A stretch of 64,000 nucleotides of DNA from contig CM076961.1 in NCBI GenBank assembly GCA_039566865.1, positions 4,409,501 to 4,473,500 on the forward strand. Reading direction: 5' to 3'. This DNA comes from Aurelia coerulea. Lineage: Eukaryota; Cnidaria; Scyphozoa; Semaeostomeae; Ulmaridae. Positions 45,427 through 57,575 of the stretch are shown here, piece by piece; within the stretch, counting starts at the first letter, position 1, and each line of letters opens with the position of its first letter. Both the position numbers and the translations under genes were made by a program. The notes below the pieces were generated by a model. It searched no databases. It saw nothing but the letters and a program-made list of their open reading frames with translations, and was not told the origin of the DNA.

Positions 45427-45442
45427 TCACGTGATCACATGA
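45427..45442 (-). promoter_or_regulatory. CLEAR-type E-box (TFEB/MITF-like site)
   Basis: TCACGTGA at 45427-45434 is a perfect palindrome, directly followed by the half-match TCACATGA. It lies about 30 bp upstream of the mannosidase ATG. TCACGTGA is the core of the CLEAR element bound by TFEB/TFE3 upstream of vertebrate lysosomal genes. Its use here is inferred from motif and position. Confidence 0.55.
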
Positions 45443-46322
45443 TTTTAAAAACAAAACAATGTTTTTGTGTCATGCTATTCTAGGAGAAGATTTGATTGTA
45501 CTACGTTCTAAAAACATGCTTAGAAATGATGATATTTTGTTCAAAGATTAGAGAAATCAGCGTGATCCTCTCGTGAGTTTTTGTTTCGTTTCGCCATCTA
45601 TGGTTTGGCATCTGATAAAGATAGTTGAAGATAGCAGACTTCCATAAGAAACTTGGGTCTGGATTTTTTTGTGGCATGATGGGCAAAATCCACATGTCAC
45701 ATCTGTAGAGTTTGCACAAAACAGAATTTAACAATTTATCAAATGTAAGGATGAGGACCACCTTTTGAAGCAAGATTTACAGGAAGTCTGAACAAAAAGA
45801 AAACATTGTAGTAACAATTTGGGTTGGTAATACCCTTACATTTTCTGTTACACACATTGAGTCGTAAGAAACTGTGGTAGCCTCTTCTAGAAAATTAATT
45901 TGACTCTCATGTCGCTCCTAGGCTAATAGAAGTGTCTAAATCAATTTTCTTGAACAGGCTACTACAGTTTCTTACAAGAATAACAAGAACATGAAGTTGC
46001 AATATATTCCTCCAAAATGAGCTTTCAACTATATCTTTGCTACCATATTCTTGACTCATCCTTGAATTTAGACTACCAGTTCCTTAGCGCTTCTCAAACG
46101 TAGTACAGGAGTTTCTGGTTTCTTATAAAGATATAAACGATTTGATTGCAAAAATTGCAATATAACTCATAATGCTGTTTCTTGCAAGAAAAATATTAGC
46201 AGGGCTCGCATAAAAGAAACTTACACATTATAAAAAAGTAGTTTAAAAGAAACTAGTACTAGAACTCCAGCAGGTTCAAACTGTGCTAAAAAAAACTTTT
46301 AAATGCTAAATTCAAAGATATA

Positions 46323-46740
46323 CACGTTTTTTTTATAAGAAACTGGTTTATAAGAAACTAGTACTACGATGACCAAAAATTTAAGAAACTCTAGTACTAC
46401 GCTCAAGAACAGATAAGAAACTCTAAAACTTTATTTCTGTATGTCTCTCTTATTCTATGTCTCTCTAACACAGGTACCTTTATCTTTTCTTGACTTTTAA
46501 CTGCAAAATTGGTAAATTTTTGCCTTAATGTGCATGACTTCTTCTTGATGACAATGTAAATGCAAAATGGAAGCCCTTTGTCGAGAAGAAGGCTCAACTT
46601 CGAACAATATCGCAATTTTAGGCCCAAAAAATAAGAGACTAATTAAAAAACTTTACTACTAAAACACCGAAATTTTCATAGGAAATTAAGAAACTTTTAG
46701 TACTAAGTGCTGATCCAAGTTTCTTATAAAAAAAAACGTG
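46323..46740. mobile_element. TA-target MITE, family K2, copy 2
   Basis: Near-identical to 35308-35733, with flanking TA. It lies about 900 bp upstream of the mannosidase ATG. The high identity suggests recent activity. Confidence 0.8.
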
Positions 46741-47219
46741 TAGTGCCAATACGTCGTTGAAGTCTTCTTCTTCAGTAAAATTAACTACTTTTATTTCTTG
46801 AACGTAATGAAGCAATTTTTCTTCACACCTGATGTTTTATATGTCGAGAAAATAAGTGGTAGTCAAAGAATTTGCACTCAAATGCACTAGAAAAAATAAG
46901 AAACAAAATAAGAGACTTTTAGTACCTAAGAGGCAATTTTCAAATGAAATTAGTGAAATTAAGAAACTTTGAGTACAATGGGCTGCTCCAAGAGTCTGAT
47001 GAAAAGAAGTGTAGCTAGGCCTACATCATATAAATTTTGCATCCGAAAGGTAAGATATTTTTATATTTTTGTAGAAATAAATTGTCATCTATTCATAACT
47101 TTAAAGATATACGACAGTTGGTTTGGTTTGCCTACCAGATGCACCTCGTTCGTTGTGAAAATTTCGATCCATTTTCTTCGCCAGCTATAACTCAAAATAT
47201 CAAGCCATATTGGGCTTTG

Positions 47220-47770
47220 CATAACAAGGACATATTTTGCAAGACAATAGCATGAGTTGCTTTCGTTGACACCTGAATTCAAAGCAATTAGAGATTGCAA
47301 ATAAAGGAAATTCCCTCAACCAATAATTCAAAACAAACAAAGCCAGACAATTTTCTCTGAAACCCAGGTAGCTAGCGCGATCGTTGTACATTCCAAAAAC
47401 AGTTTTTAAGAGCAAACTTTAGCATATATCGAAAGAAGAAGGATATATCTACACATCTACCACGGGCATTTTATTTCTTTGGTTCAGGAGCTGAGCAGTA
47501 AGTGTTTTAATTACACCCATAAAAATAGGAGAATTGAATCGCCTCCCTATCAGCTTTTGAAGCAAACAAATCAAACAAATCAAATGCCCAAAAGGCAGAT
47601 GTGTAGATATATCCTTCTTCTTTTGACCGTTGCTCATGTTTGCTCTTAAAAACAATTTCTGGAATGCACAACGAGCGAGCTAGCAATGTTGGTTTCAGAG
47701 AAACTTTTTTTGCAGTATCAATCAAAAGCAACTCATGCTGTTGTCTTACAAAATCTGTCCTTGTTGCTTG
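47220..47770. repeat. Foldback element FB2, copy 3
   Basis: Same arm words as copies 1 and 2 (AGACAATAGCATGAGTTGC, AGAAGAAGGATATATCTACA), with the centre at about 47500. Confidence 0.6.
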
Positions 47771-48875
47771 GCAAGGGTCGTTTATAACTGATTGCCAAGG
47801 CCTGCTCGAACGATATCAGTATGAAATCAGCTGGATCAGCTGAAACAAAAAATTTCACATGATGAGATCATGGATCATGGATCATGAGCGATACGACACC
47901 AAATGTATGAATATTTTGTCAGTAGCGAGCCACCTTAACGAATTGTTTTTGTGGGTTTTTAACGTATTCCTACTTGGTGGTGAGCCACCTACCTTATCAC
48001 TGTTTCGTAGACTCAATCTACTCGTCCCAATGTTTTCACTCCATTCCACTTTACAGTACGATCACTGCAGCGGAAATACGTTATTGCGCCAACCTCGATT
48101 CCAGGGCTATCATTGTCTTCAGCCTCTCTTCTTCAGCACAAATGATACAACTAGCCGCCCATTGTTACCCTTGGGTTCGAGGTTGTTATTGCGCAGGAGT
48201 ATAAAATGTCGGTTCGTTCAATTATAAAAATGCTGTTGTTGCTGTAACTGGGACGTTGTATTGAGTAGTGAGTACCATCGAGTCTAACTGTTTCGTGGTT
48301 TTGAAATTTTCAGGCGGTTTACGCTTAAGGTGGATCTGCACTTAAGGTGGCTCACTACTGAAAATTTCAAAACTGAAACGTAAGCAACTGCGAATGTCAC
48401 ACAGTAGCAGTGTAGTCGTGTGTCACCCCTGTGTCACAGGGTCAGAGTCGCACATGTTCTGAAGGCGACACCTGCACTTTCAGAATGCCTCACGGGTTGA
48501 GTCTGTGCTATCAGAACGATCACTCATACAACAGTAGACACAAAATTGCTTGAGTGTCAATCAAGCTACAAGATAGTCACTGCCCAAGATCTTCATAAGA
48601 GACTACATCCTTTTGTAAAAAACTAGGATCAGCTCATAGTACTAAAAGTTTCTTAGTTTCACATAGAAATTTCCACCTTTGGGCAACAAAGGTTTGGTAA
48701 TTTGTTTCTTATTTTGTCGGTGGAAGAATTTTGATGTAATATCTACCACTGCGACAGATGTTTGCTGAAATTCAAAACAACATTCGTCAAGAAGAAATAT
48801 TCTACAGGTTCAAAACAAAAAATTTTAATGAAGATTACTCAAGAATGAAGGTTCAACGACAAATTTGTCATGATA

Positions 48876-50162
48876 CACGTATTTTTTTATAAGAAACTGC
48901 CAATAAGAAACTCAACTCTCAGATCGCCAAAAAATTAAGAAACTCCAGTACTGGGAATATTTAAGCTAGGAAACTATTTATTTTGATACAGGAAATCCTT
49001 GACCATATTTTTACTTTACTTTCACATATTACTCGTAAGGTACTTGAGTACAGGCGCGGATCCAGTGGGGGGGCCGGGGGGGCCATGGCCCCCCCCCAAA
49101 CTTTAAAAATTTCTCTTAAAAACCATTGTCTTAGAGAAAGAAACGAATAAGTTTCAAACCTTTACTTCCTAAAATAACCATGGCACAGCTACACGATAAC
49201 TCAGCTAACTACAAGCCAGTCAAACAAAACTCACAAACTAAAGTACAATTCATCAAAAAGTATGAAAGGATGCGATTCTGAATAAAAATTTCATTTAGTG
49301 GAAATCGAACTTGAAAATCATTTGTTTCATTCACTTTGTCAAATTGTCGCTGCGAGTTAGGATTCTCCAGTGAACTTAGCTGTTGACATTTATTTATGAT
49401 AGATTTCGCACAAAGACTCATATTTTCTGTTGCGAGAGTTATAAAGTGTCAATCAAGTCATTTCAATTTTAAGGTACACAGTTTAGAATACAAGTAAAGC
49501 TTGTAGAAACTTGGTGAGCTATGAGAATTTTTATAACTTACTAGTGACTCCGATTATGGAATTTACAATTGGACATTTCTTTCACCTAACATTGAAATGC
49601 CTCTGATTTGTGAATTTGAGATATACCTCGTTTTTATGCCAGTTTTATTTCCATTGAGGGAGCTTATTTCAACGATAAGCATTCTCAAACTGGTGCTTAT
49701 GATAAATATTTCATTGGTCCCTCACTTTCCAAATGATGGCGCTTTAGCTTTTGCACAAAATATAAATGCCAGTTTGTATTTGAGGAGAAGCATAATTAAG
49801 TGATGGGCTAAATGATCTAAGATGAAGCAAAAAGGGCATTTCCCACGTTTTCCGAGAGTCTGAAGGGCGTGGTCACGAAAAATTTTCCTGGGGGGCTACG
49901 CCCCCAGACCCCCATTTTCCTTCAAAATGGCCCTCCCCAAAGTCCAATGCTGGATCCGCCCCTGCTTGAGTAGTGTCTAAACATTGGAAAAGCTCAAAAA
50001 CCCTTGTTTTGAAATGTTCACAAGGGCACAGGTAGTGAACATGAAGATCGTTATGGAACCTCTAAGAAACTCGTAAGAAACTCTGAGTACTCAAAATCTG
50101 ATAATTTTAAGAAACTTTCAGTACTGGCCCAAATTCTTAGTTTCTTATAAAAAAAATACGTG
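48876..50162. mobile_element. K1 MITE split by a 914-bp hAT element
   Basis: TA|CACGTATTTTTTTATAAG...AAAAAATACGTG|TA. Removing 49051-49964 and one TSD copy restores a K1 copy of normal length. Confidence 0.85.
49051..49964. mobile_element. hAT-type non-autonomous element
   Basis: Ends CAGGCGCGGATCCAGTGGGG and the complement of GGATCCGCCCCTG; 8-bp duplication CTTGAGTA at 49043-49050 and 49965-49972. It has G-run rich ends and no transposase frame. Confidence 0.85.
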
Positions 50163-50504
50163 TATCCTTGAATTTAACTTTTCTCAAACATAGTACCAGA
50201 GTTTCTTAAGTTGTAAGCCATCCTATTACCAGTTTCTTACAAATGAGTTTCTTGTTAAAAATTTCTAGGAATACCATCTACAACAGAAAGTATAGGTTAA
50301 GTAAAATCATTGACTATGGTAAAATGTTTATATTTGAGTTTTTCTCCTGCTTACCTGCTTGGTAAAATCTTAGTGTAAGCAACGCAATGCAAACATTGTA
50401 CAACAAATAGAAACGGTAAAAGTGACCATGTTACTGAAATTCTCAAGTGCGCGTAATTTCTTGTTACGGGTGGGCTAGGTTCCTTGTTTAGAATTTCAAA
50501 TAAC

Positions 50505-51003
50505 AATTTGGGCCAGTACTGAAAGTATCTTGAAATTATCAGATTTCGAGTACTCAGAGTTTCTTACCAGTTTCTTAAAGGTTCCATGGCAATCTTCATA
50601 TTTACTTCCTGTTCCACTCTGGACATTTCAAAAAAAATTTTTTTGAAGCCTTTCCAATGTTTAAACATTACTCAAGTACCTTCTGAGTAATATGATTTCA
50701 TTGTGTAGAAGCAGTAGAAAAAACGATGGATTTGTGGGCGTTTCTTTAGCCTATTTACAGCGGCCAGGAGATATAGCTTAAAGGGAGTACAAAGACCATC
50801 ATGCTTTTCGCGAAGTCAGCGACTTGCTCTACGCAGCTTCCAGAATAACTGACTGTACGAAATTCACAAAAACAAAGACAAACGATGGCAAAGGCTGCTG
50901 GTCTTTGTGCTCCCTTTAAGTTATATTTTCCCAGTACTGGAGTTTTTTAATTTTTGGCAATCTGAGAGTTGAGTTTCTTATGGGCAGTTTCTTATAAAAG
51001 GAA
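50505..51003. mobile_element. K1 MITE, inverted and truncated, with nested TTAA MITE
   Basis: Reverse-oriented K1 interior (GGCCAGTACTGAAAGT to TTTCTTATAAAAGGAAATAC). It contains the 134-bp TTAA element at 50782-50915. Confidence 0.7.
50782..50915. mobile_element. TTAA-target MITE (AGGGAGTACAAAGACC), 134 bp
   Basis: AGGGAGTACAAAGACC and its near complement GGTCTTTGTGCTCCCT with TTAA on both sides. Confidence 0.85.
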
Positions 51004-51063
51004 ATACTTGTATCTATTCGTTTGTTTTGGAGATGGTTCGTATCATTATTGGGTGCCTTATGA

Positions 51064-51466
51064 TCGCGTTTACACTGTACCAATGCCACATTGAATCTGT
51101 AACTGAAGCCCCCCCCCCCCCCCCCCCCCAACTTAAGTATAACAGACTCCACAGATTAGCCTCACGTTTATCCTGTTCCAAGTAGCCTGTAACTCTTTTG
51201 TTCCTTCTGCGTATAGAATAGTAATCAAAATTATACCGGTGCAGAGTAAAATTAGACCCTGTTTGTACTGCTCTGGCACCAAGTTGGATCTGTAACAAAA
51301 GTGGAACGGATTAGCCTCACGTTTACCCTGTGCTCACTCTGATCCGTAACACGCTCGTTTATTTTGATTATGAACGAATTTTCTTCTGGAGCAGTGCAAA
51401 TGTTCTTTAAGTGTAACAACTTTGTAACGGATACATGGTACTGGTACAGTGTGTAAACGTCGTTTA
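51064..51466. mobile_element. Inverted-repeat element with a long C run
   Basis: CGTTTACACTGTACCAATGCC and the near complement ending at about 51466. The interior repeats GGATTAGCCTCACGTTTACCCTG. A run of about 21 C starts at 51109. Confidence 0.55.
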
Positions 51467-51925
51467 AGACTTTTTAGCTTCTCGGGTTCTCTATTGAAAA
51501 TATGTTGTTCCCCTAGTCCTTCAAAGAAATCAAATAATCAAATATTCCCTGGAGTTTATTTGAACATTTCCGTCATCCTTTGATACTAACAAATTTCCTC
51601 GTTACATTAATTGCTTTCTATCCGCATTCCGTTGGTACCCATGTAGCCTAAAGTACAACCAAAAACTATGTAGAGTAAAACTGTTTTTGGTCATGGAATC
51701 ATGATTATTTTCCAAAACAATGCAAACTAGATATCATTCGAAAGAATTTAGCGAGCAAAATTTGATCCTTGCAAGCACTGGCATATTTTTCCAGCCCCCT
51801 ATGTACACCACTAGCCTGCGTACAGCCTCAACAACGGAGGAGGATTGTCGAGGTTGCATGCAGGCTAATCACCACTCGAAAGTGCAGATCTTCGCCAACA
51901 GTGACGTAAAGTTAGATTTTATATA

Positions 51926-52302
51926 CACGTATTTTTTTTATATAAGAAACTGCCCATAATAAACTCAACTCTCAGATCGCCAAAAATTAAGAAACTCCAG
52001 TACTGGGAGATTATAAGTTAAGAGACTATTTACTTTGATAGAGGAAATCCTTGACATAGTTTTACTTTACTTTCACTTGTTTCCTGTATCATATTACTCG
52101 TAAGGTACTTGAGTAATTTCTAAACATTGGAAAGGCTTAAAACATTGTTTTGAAATGTTCACAAGGGCACAAGTCCATAACATGAAGATTTTTATGGACC
52201 CTCTAAGAAACTCGTAAGAAACTCTGAGTACTCAAAATCTGATAATTTTAAGAAACTTTCAGTACTGGCCCAAATTCTTAGTTTCTTATAAAAAAATACG
52301 TG
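51926..52302. mobile_element. K1 MITE, uninterrupted copy
   Basis: TA|CACGTATTTTTTTTATATAAG...AAAAAATACGTG|TA; 377 bp, closely matching 3846-4220. Confidence 0.85.
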
Positions 52303-52639
52303 TAGAGTGACTGGTTTGACCGTCACCAGTCATAGAATGCCCTGTGGTCAGTTTTTTGCTCCTAAAGAATTTGACAGAAATAACCTCGACCAGGGGCTAT
52401 TCCGGAGCTCACTGTTTCATAAGGAAATACTCTTTTCATATTCTGCTGGCATGTTTCTAATGAGAAGGCCTCACAGATTCATAAGACACTAAATTTGTTT
52501 TGCAATCTTGATATGCAAAAACTTCAAATAATTCCCAAATGACTGGACCCTTTACGTCATTAAAATGTCACAACGCTTGAAACATTTAAGTTCTGCTCTC
52601 GAATCTGTATTTTGTGATATTGTGTATTTGTTATAAAAA

Positions 52640-53469
52640 AATCAAGACTTTGGGCCAGTACTGACAGTTTCTTAAAATTATTAGATTTTGCGTACTCAGA
52701 GTTTCTTACGAGTTTCTTAGAGGTTCCATAACAATCTGCGTGTTCACTACTTGTGCCCTCGTGAACATTTCAAAACAATGTTTTTTATTAAGCCTTTCCC
52801 ATGTTTAAACATTAATTCGACGCAGAATTAAACGAAGAATATCATAAAAATATATTCAGTGGATTCAATAAAATCACAAATGATTTATTCTAGATTTAAG
52901 GCAAAATCGACCACCCTTGCGAAAAAATCTTTGTGTACCCCAATGATAATCGTTGGACCACGACTATCTATTTACCAAAGACTTAAGGCCCTGAACTGCA
53001 AAACCGTGTCACGAATTTTTGATAAAAGATTTTTTCTTGAAATGGTATCATTTTAAATAAAAGCAAATGTCTTAAATGTCTTTTTTAACTTTCAGACCCT
53101 TGTAAAAATCGGACCATTGGATCTATCACAAATCGCTGACATGGTTTCTTAGTTATATGCTTTGTGACCCTGTGTGCCAAGTTTCAAGCGATTCGATTGG
53201 CCTGTTGGGTACACAAAGATTTTTTATTACCCACCAGTACTCCGGAATCCTGTTTCGAGAAATCAGGCTTTTATCAAAATGAATCAAAAATTGCGGGAAA
53301 TACGATTATGCATGAAAACAAGTGAAAGAAGAGTAAAAATATGCCAAGGATTTCCTTTATAAAACTAAATAATTCCTTAACTTATATTTTCCCAGTACTG
53401 GAGTTTCTTAATTTTTTGGCGATCTGAGAGTTGAGTTTCTTATGGGCAGTTTCTTATAAAAAATACGTG
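52640..53469. mobile_element. K1 MITE, inverted, with an unrelated insert of about 500 bp
   Basis: K1 sequence at 52640-52811 and about 53300-53469 in reverse orientation. The insert (about 52812-53300) holds a 65-codon open frame without recognisable similarity. Confidence 0.6.
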
Positions 53470-53984
53470 TATAATGGTAGTTCTATGATCAAAAACCGTT
53501 TTATTCTGCATAGTTTTTGGTGGTACTTTTAGGGTATTAATGTTAATGATAATAACGAACAAAAAGGAAACAGAAATAATGAAAAATAGAATACACGTAT
53601 TTTTTAAAAGAAACTAAGAGTTTGAGTCATGCATTTTTAGAGTTCCACAACAATCTTCAGGTTTTCCTTCCATGTCCTGACCGGGCCCTGACCTCGTGAA
53701 CATTTCGAAAAGAAGTTGTTTGAAGCCTTTCCAATGTTTGCACATCACTTCACTCAAGTACCTTCCGCGTAATATGATACAGGAAATGAAATGAAATACA
53801 AAATATGCTAGGATCTCACTGAAATAAATAGTTGCTTGAATGATTTTTCCCAGTACTTTGAAAACAATGTTTTTATGCCTTTCCAATGTTTAGACATTAC
53901 TCAAGTACCTTAGGAGTAATATGATACAGGAAACAAGTGAAAGTAAAGTAAAAACATGCCAAGGATTTCCTTTATCAAAAAGTT

Positions 53985-54345
53985 TTCAACCCCGGGGTTG
54001 AGTTTCAGCCCACCTGGCCGAGTTGAAATTCCATCTCTCCTCTCCATTTATTCCTTTATTGATTTGAATTTTCAATTACATGGAAAAATCTCAACCCCGG
54101 GGATGAAATTATACCCGGGGCTGAAATCTCATCCCACCTTGACCTAGCCGAGGTGAAACTTTTGAGCCGTTAATCTCCATTGTTTTCAATACGTGAATGT
54201 CCATGTAATCGCAATCTTGTTTCAACCCCGGGGTCGAATTGCTATTGACGCATGCAAGTTGTATTGCGCATGGCGAGCTTTTTCATACCCGGGGATGAAA
54301 TTTTACGGCTCGCTTTTTCATACCCGGGAGTGAAAATACCCATGT
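53985..54345. mobile_element. Element rich in CCCCGGGG motifs
   Basis: About eight CCCGGGG/ACCCGGG palindromes within CAACCCCGGGGTTGA and TACCCGGGGATGAAA contexts, inserted in K1-derived sequence. The 5' and 3' halves are partly inverted copies. Confidence 0.55.
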
Positions 54346-55945
54346 AATAGCAAATTTACAGGAAATGAAATGAAATACAAAATATGCTAGGATCTCACTG
54401 AAATAAATAGTTGCTTGAATGATTTTTCCCAGTACTGGATTTTCTAGATTATTAGCGCTCTGGGAGTTTCTTATAAGCAACTTCTTATATATAGCCTGCG
54501 TGCAGCCTCAACAATCCGGAGGAGGAACACCACGTGAATAGCAGCTCAAAATACAGGATTGCAGCAACGGCGATCCCTAAATAAATAAATGGCCTAAACA
54601 TCTTCCACCCACTACAAGAACACTGCAGGAAAGATCTGAGTAATGCTGCTGACATTACAAAGCAAAAGTAATAAACTAATCCCGTCTATATTATCAATCG
54701 TGAGGCCTTCGTGGGGTGCCAATAGCGACGAAACTATTAAGGGCGTGCCCGCTACACAGCTTTGTATTTCTCAGAACTGGGTTCCGAGAACTCGGATGTG
54801 AACGAGGCTCAAACATGGCGTTTCTGCATGTTGCATCAGTACGTAAAGTGAAAGTAATTAATTTTAGGTCATTTTCATGTTTTTAGGAATATTTGCGTCA
54901 CCGTGGAGGAACTTTTCTCAGAAATGTTTCATTAGTTATTTCTTAGTATTTGTAACTTTGAAATGATGATACTAAAGCAACTAATGTCGAATTTATTGCA
55001 ACTTTACGCGACTGAGGAAGTAAATTATATTCATTTTCAATTTCTTATTTCTTTTCATATGCAATGCATGAAAAATGGCAAGGGGTTGTATAAACGAAGA
55101 AGAAATTCTCGAAATAGGGATTTTAGAGTTAGAAAACCGACATTTTTTAGGGAGTTTACTCATCAAGCTGTGTTTCAGTGAGTTGCTATTCTAGAAAGAG
55201 TGCCGCTTCACGGATCAGTTTTGATACGTAATTGGCATCTTCTGGGCTTTACATGCTTGTTACTGATAGCTTGAGCTCCGCATGTTCGAGGAACGAAGCC
55301 TCTCTTGAAAGGGTAATCCTCAGCAATTAGAGAGCTGCAATGGAGGCAACAGAACATATAAAACATGAACGCAGGCTCTCTGAAATCATTCAGTTCGAAA
55401 ACCATCCAAAGTGGCACTACTCAAGACTCCAAAAGATACATCAAAGACAACTTTGAAAGATTTTCATCCCAAAGCAGACTTAAGAAATTTTCATCAAAGA
55501 AAATTTGAAACAAAGAATCGTTAATCATTGGTCAAGATACTTACAGAATGGAGAACATGAAAGGTAACTACACGGTATTTCAGTATAAGAAATTGGTTTA
55601 TAAGGACCTTAACCCTCAGATCGCCACAAAAATTAAAAAATCCAGGTCACCCCTGCCTCATTCTCCGTCTGGTCTACAGTACTAGGAAAGTATCTGCTGC
55701 ATGCTTTAGCACGTGCTATCCTCTTGGGAGGATGAACATGCTTTCGCCTGGTATCAATAACCCATTAAGGCGGATTCCATTCTCCCAAGAGGACAAAATA
55801 CATGAATACATGGTAAGTGTCATTATTTATAGGAAGGAAAACCAAGAAAATTTTTCTCATCGTTTTCATTCGTTTTTGCAGATTTTTGGAAGGGGCTTTC
55901 TGCAGAAAATCTTCCATATCCACGGGAAGGAATGGCCGATTAAAG

Positions 55946-56327
55946 CAAGGGCGCCTACCTTGTAGGAAGTGTGTTTATTCCCAGTACTGTAGAGTAATTG
56001 GTGTCCTGTGACCCAGTACAGAGAGTGTCCTAGAACCGTACCGTGACCAAGCAGTACACAGCGTCAGTCCTCTCAAGGTCAAGATGACGTATGAATAACT
56101 TTGTGGTTTCAAATTCCGTTGTTTATGTAACACGATATCATTTGTTATACGATCTGGCCACAGGGAATCAGACAGCGTGATTTTTGATTGGTAACTCTAA
56201 CAGACGTTAGAATTTGAAAATCCCTGTAACTAGATATACACAGATTAACAGGACTGGGTCATAGGACACCAATTACTACTCGTACAGTACCGCGAATAAA
56301 CACACTGCCTACAAGGTAGGCGCCTTT
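55946..56327. mobile_element. Inverted-repeat element H, copy 2
   Basis: Same ends and interior as copy 1 without the nested insert. It is flanked by GATTAAAG on both sides (55938-55945, 56328-56335), which shows an 8-bp duplication. Confidence 0.75.
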
Positions 56328-57069
56328 GATTAAAGCCGGGTAAATTACTGAACCTAATTGAGCATATTGGCAATAGAACAAGACGGCGTTCAACAATATT
56401 GCTTTGATATTCAGAGAGAAGAGGTCTTTCAAACGAGGATTGTTTTTTTACTCACCCGGTATGTGTCCCAAAATAATGTATCGGCCTTTGACGAAACCTG
56501 CTATCAACAACTATGCACCGATTTGAGCGAAATGCCAATTATGTTGCGGCAAAATGCCTTATTTAGAAGTAGGAAAATGTTGATTTAAAATCGGTCATAC
56601 CATTATAGAGTTACGGGTCATTTTGGTGGAGAGTTATTTCTGAACATACCTCAAAGAGAACTGAAAATTTTGATAATGTTTTTCCAAAGTTTCAAATTTA
56701 AGACATTGAAAAATGGTATTGTCATCCTCCTAGGGACAATGTCTAATTATAAATATGTGTCTCTCATATGTAAATGTGTATGGGTTGCCGAAAGTTCGTA
56801 ACAAAGAAATTGATGAAACTGCCATGTTATCAAAGCTAAAGCCGAACACCGTATCAAGTTTTATCGTAACTCTTACTTCTTCACAAATCTTTTCAAAAAT
56901 ACCTTCCTACTAAAATTGTCCATAATTCTAGAAAAATGTGACCGATAATAGTGGGATGAATTTCCAAATCGAAATTAGCCTTTTTGCTTCAAAATGGCAG
57001 GCAGTTTGTTCACATAGGTTTATAATTCATCATTGTGCAGCTCGGCATGTATACAAATACACAAGGAGT

Positions 57070-57325
57070 ATACAGATTTGGTTGGATTTTGGTTGGGCCC
57101 AGCGATGGAGAATTTAGCTTTAATCAATGGCTAAACATTTTCAAAATGTTCCTCGATAGTCAGCTTGAACACAGATACCTCGTTTGATAGTATTAGTGCT
57201 TTGAGAGCTGAAATATTAATCCTAAAATTTCAAAATTGCCCCTTGGTCAAAACCAGAGCTAGGCCCTTTGGCCTAAGCAAATTCTTGCAGAACAGCGAAT
57301 AAATCAATAATATCCTTGCTAAAAT
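57070..57325 (+). repeat. Half copy of the GGTGTCCC element before the cytokine-like exon
   Basis: Contains GGGCCCAGCGATGGAGAATT, AAATGTTCCTCGATAG and CCTTTGGCCTAAGCAAATTC as in the full elements, and stops about 30 bp before the first recognised exon. Its other half is absent. Confidence 0.55.
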
Positions 57326-57357
57326 TGATGTAACCAAGAATACATCTCCTTCCATAG

Positions 57358-57575
57358 CAACAATCATCGCTGCCCTCAGCATATACGTTATCGCATGCAG
57401 TGCATTGCCACTTTCAAGTAACATCAACAACAACAACAGAACCAACTCAACAATCAGATCAGCAGCAATCCCAGAAAGCAATGCTGTTCATCAATCTATT
57501 GATCATCTATTGCAATCATGTGACGCGACAATTGGAAATATTATCAAAGATAGCCAAGGATTACAACAAATCCTG
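57358..57575 (+). CDS. Cytokine-like gene, exon with signal peptide and helix A
   Basis: Acceptor CCTTCCATAG and donor CTG|GTAAGT; 72 full codons after a split first codon. There is no in-frame ATG and a stop lies upstream in frame, so the start codon must be in an earlier short exon. The helix A candidate is SIDHLLQSCDATIGNIIKDS. The exon lies about 30 bp after half of a transposon of the GGGTGTCCC family. Confidence 0.7.

Noticed and set aside
54963..55181. 72-codon frame with KRRRNSRNRDFRVRKP, possible Harbinger-type transposase start
   Set aside because: Only a vague likeness in one basic stretch; no catalytic region nearby.
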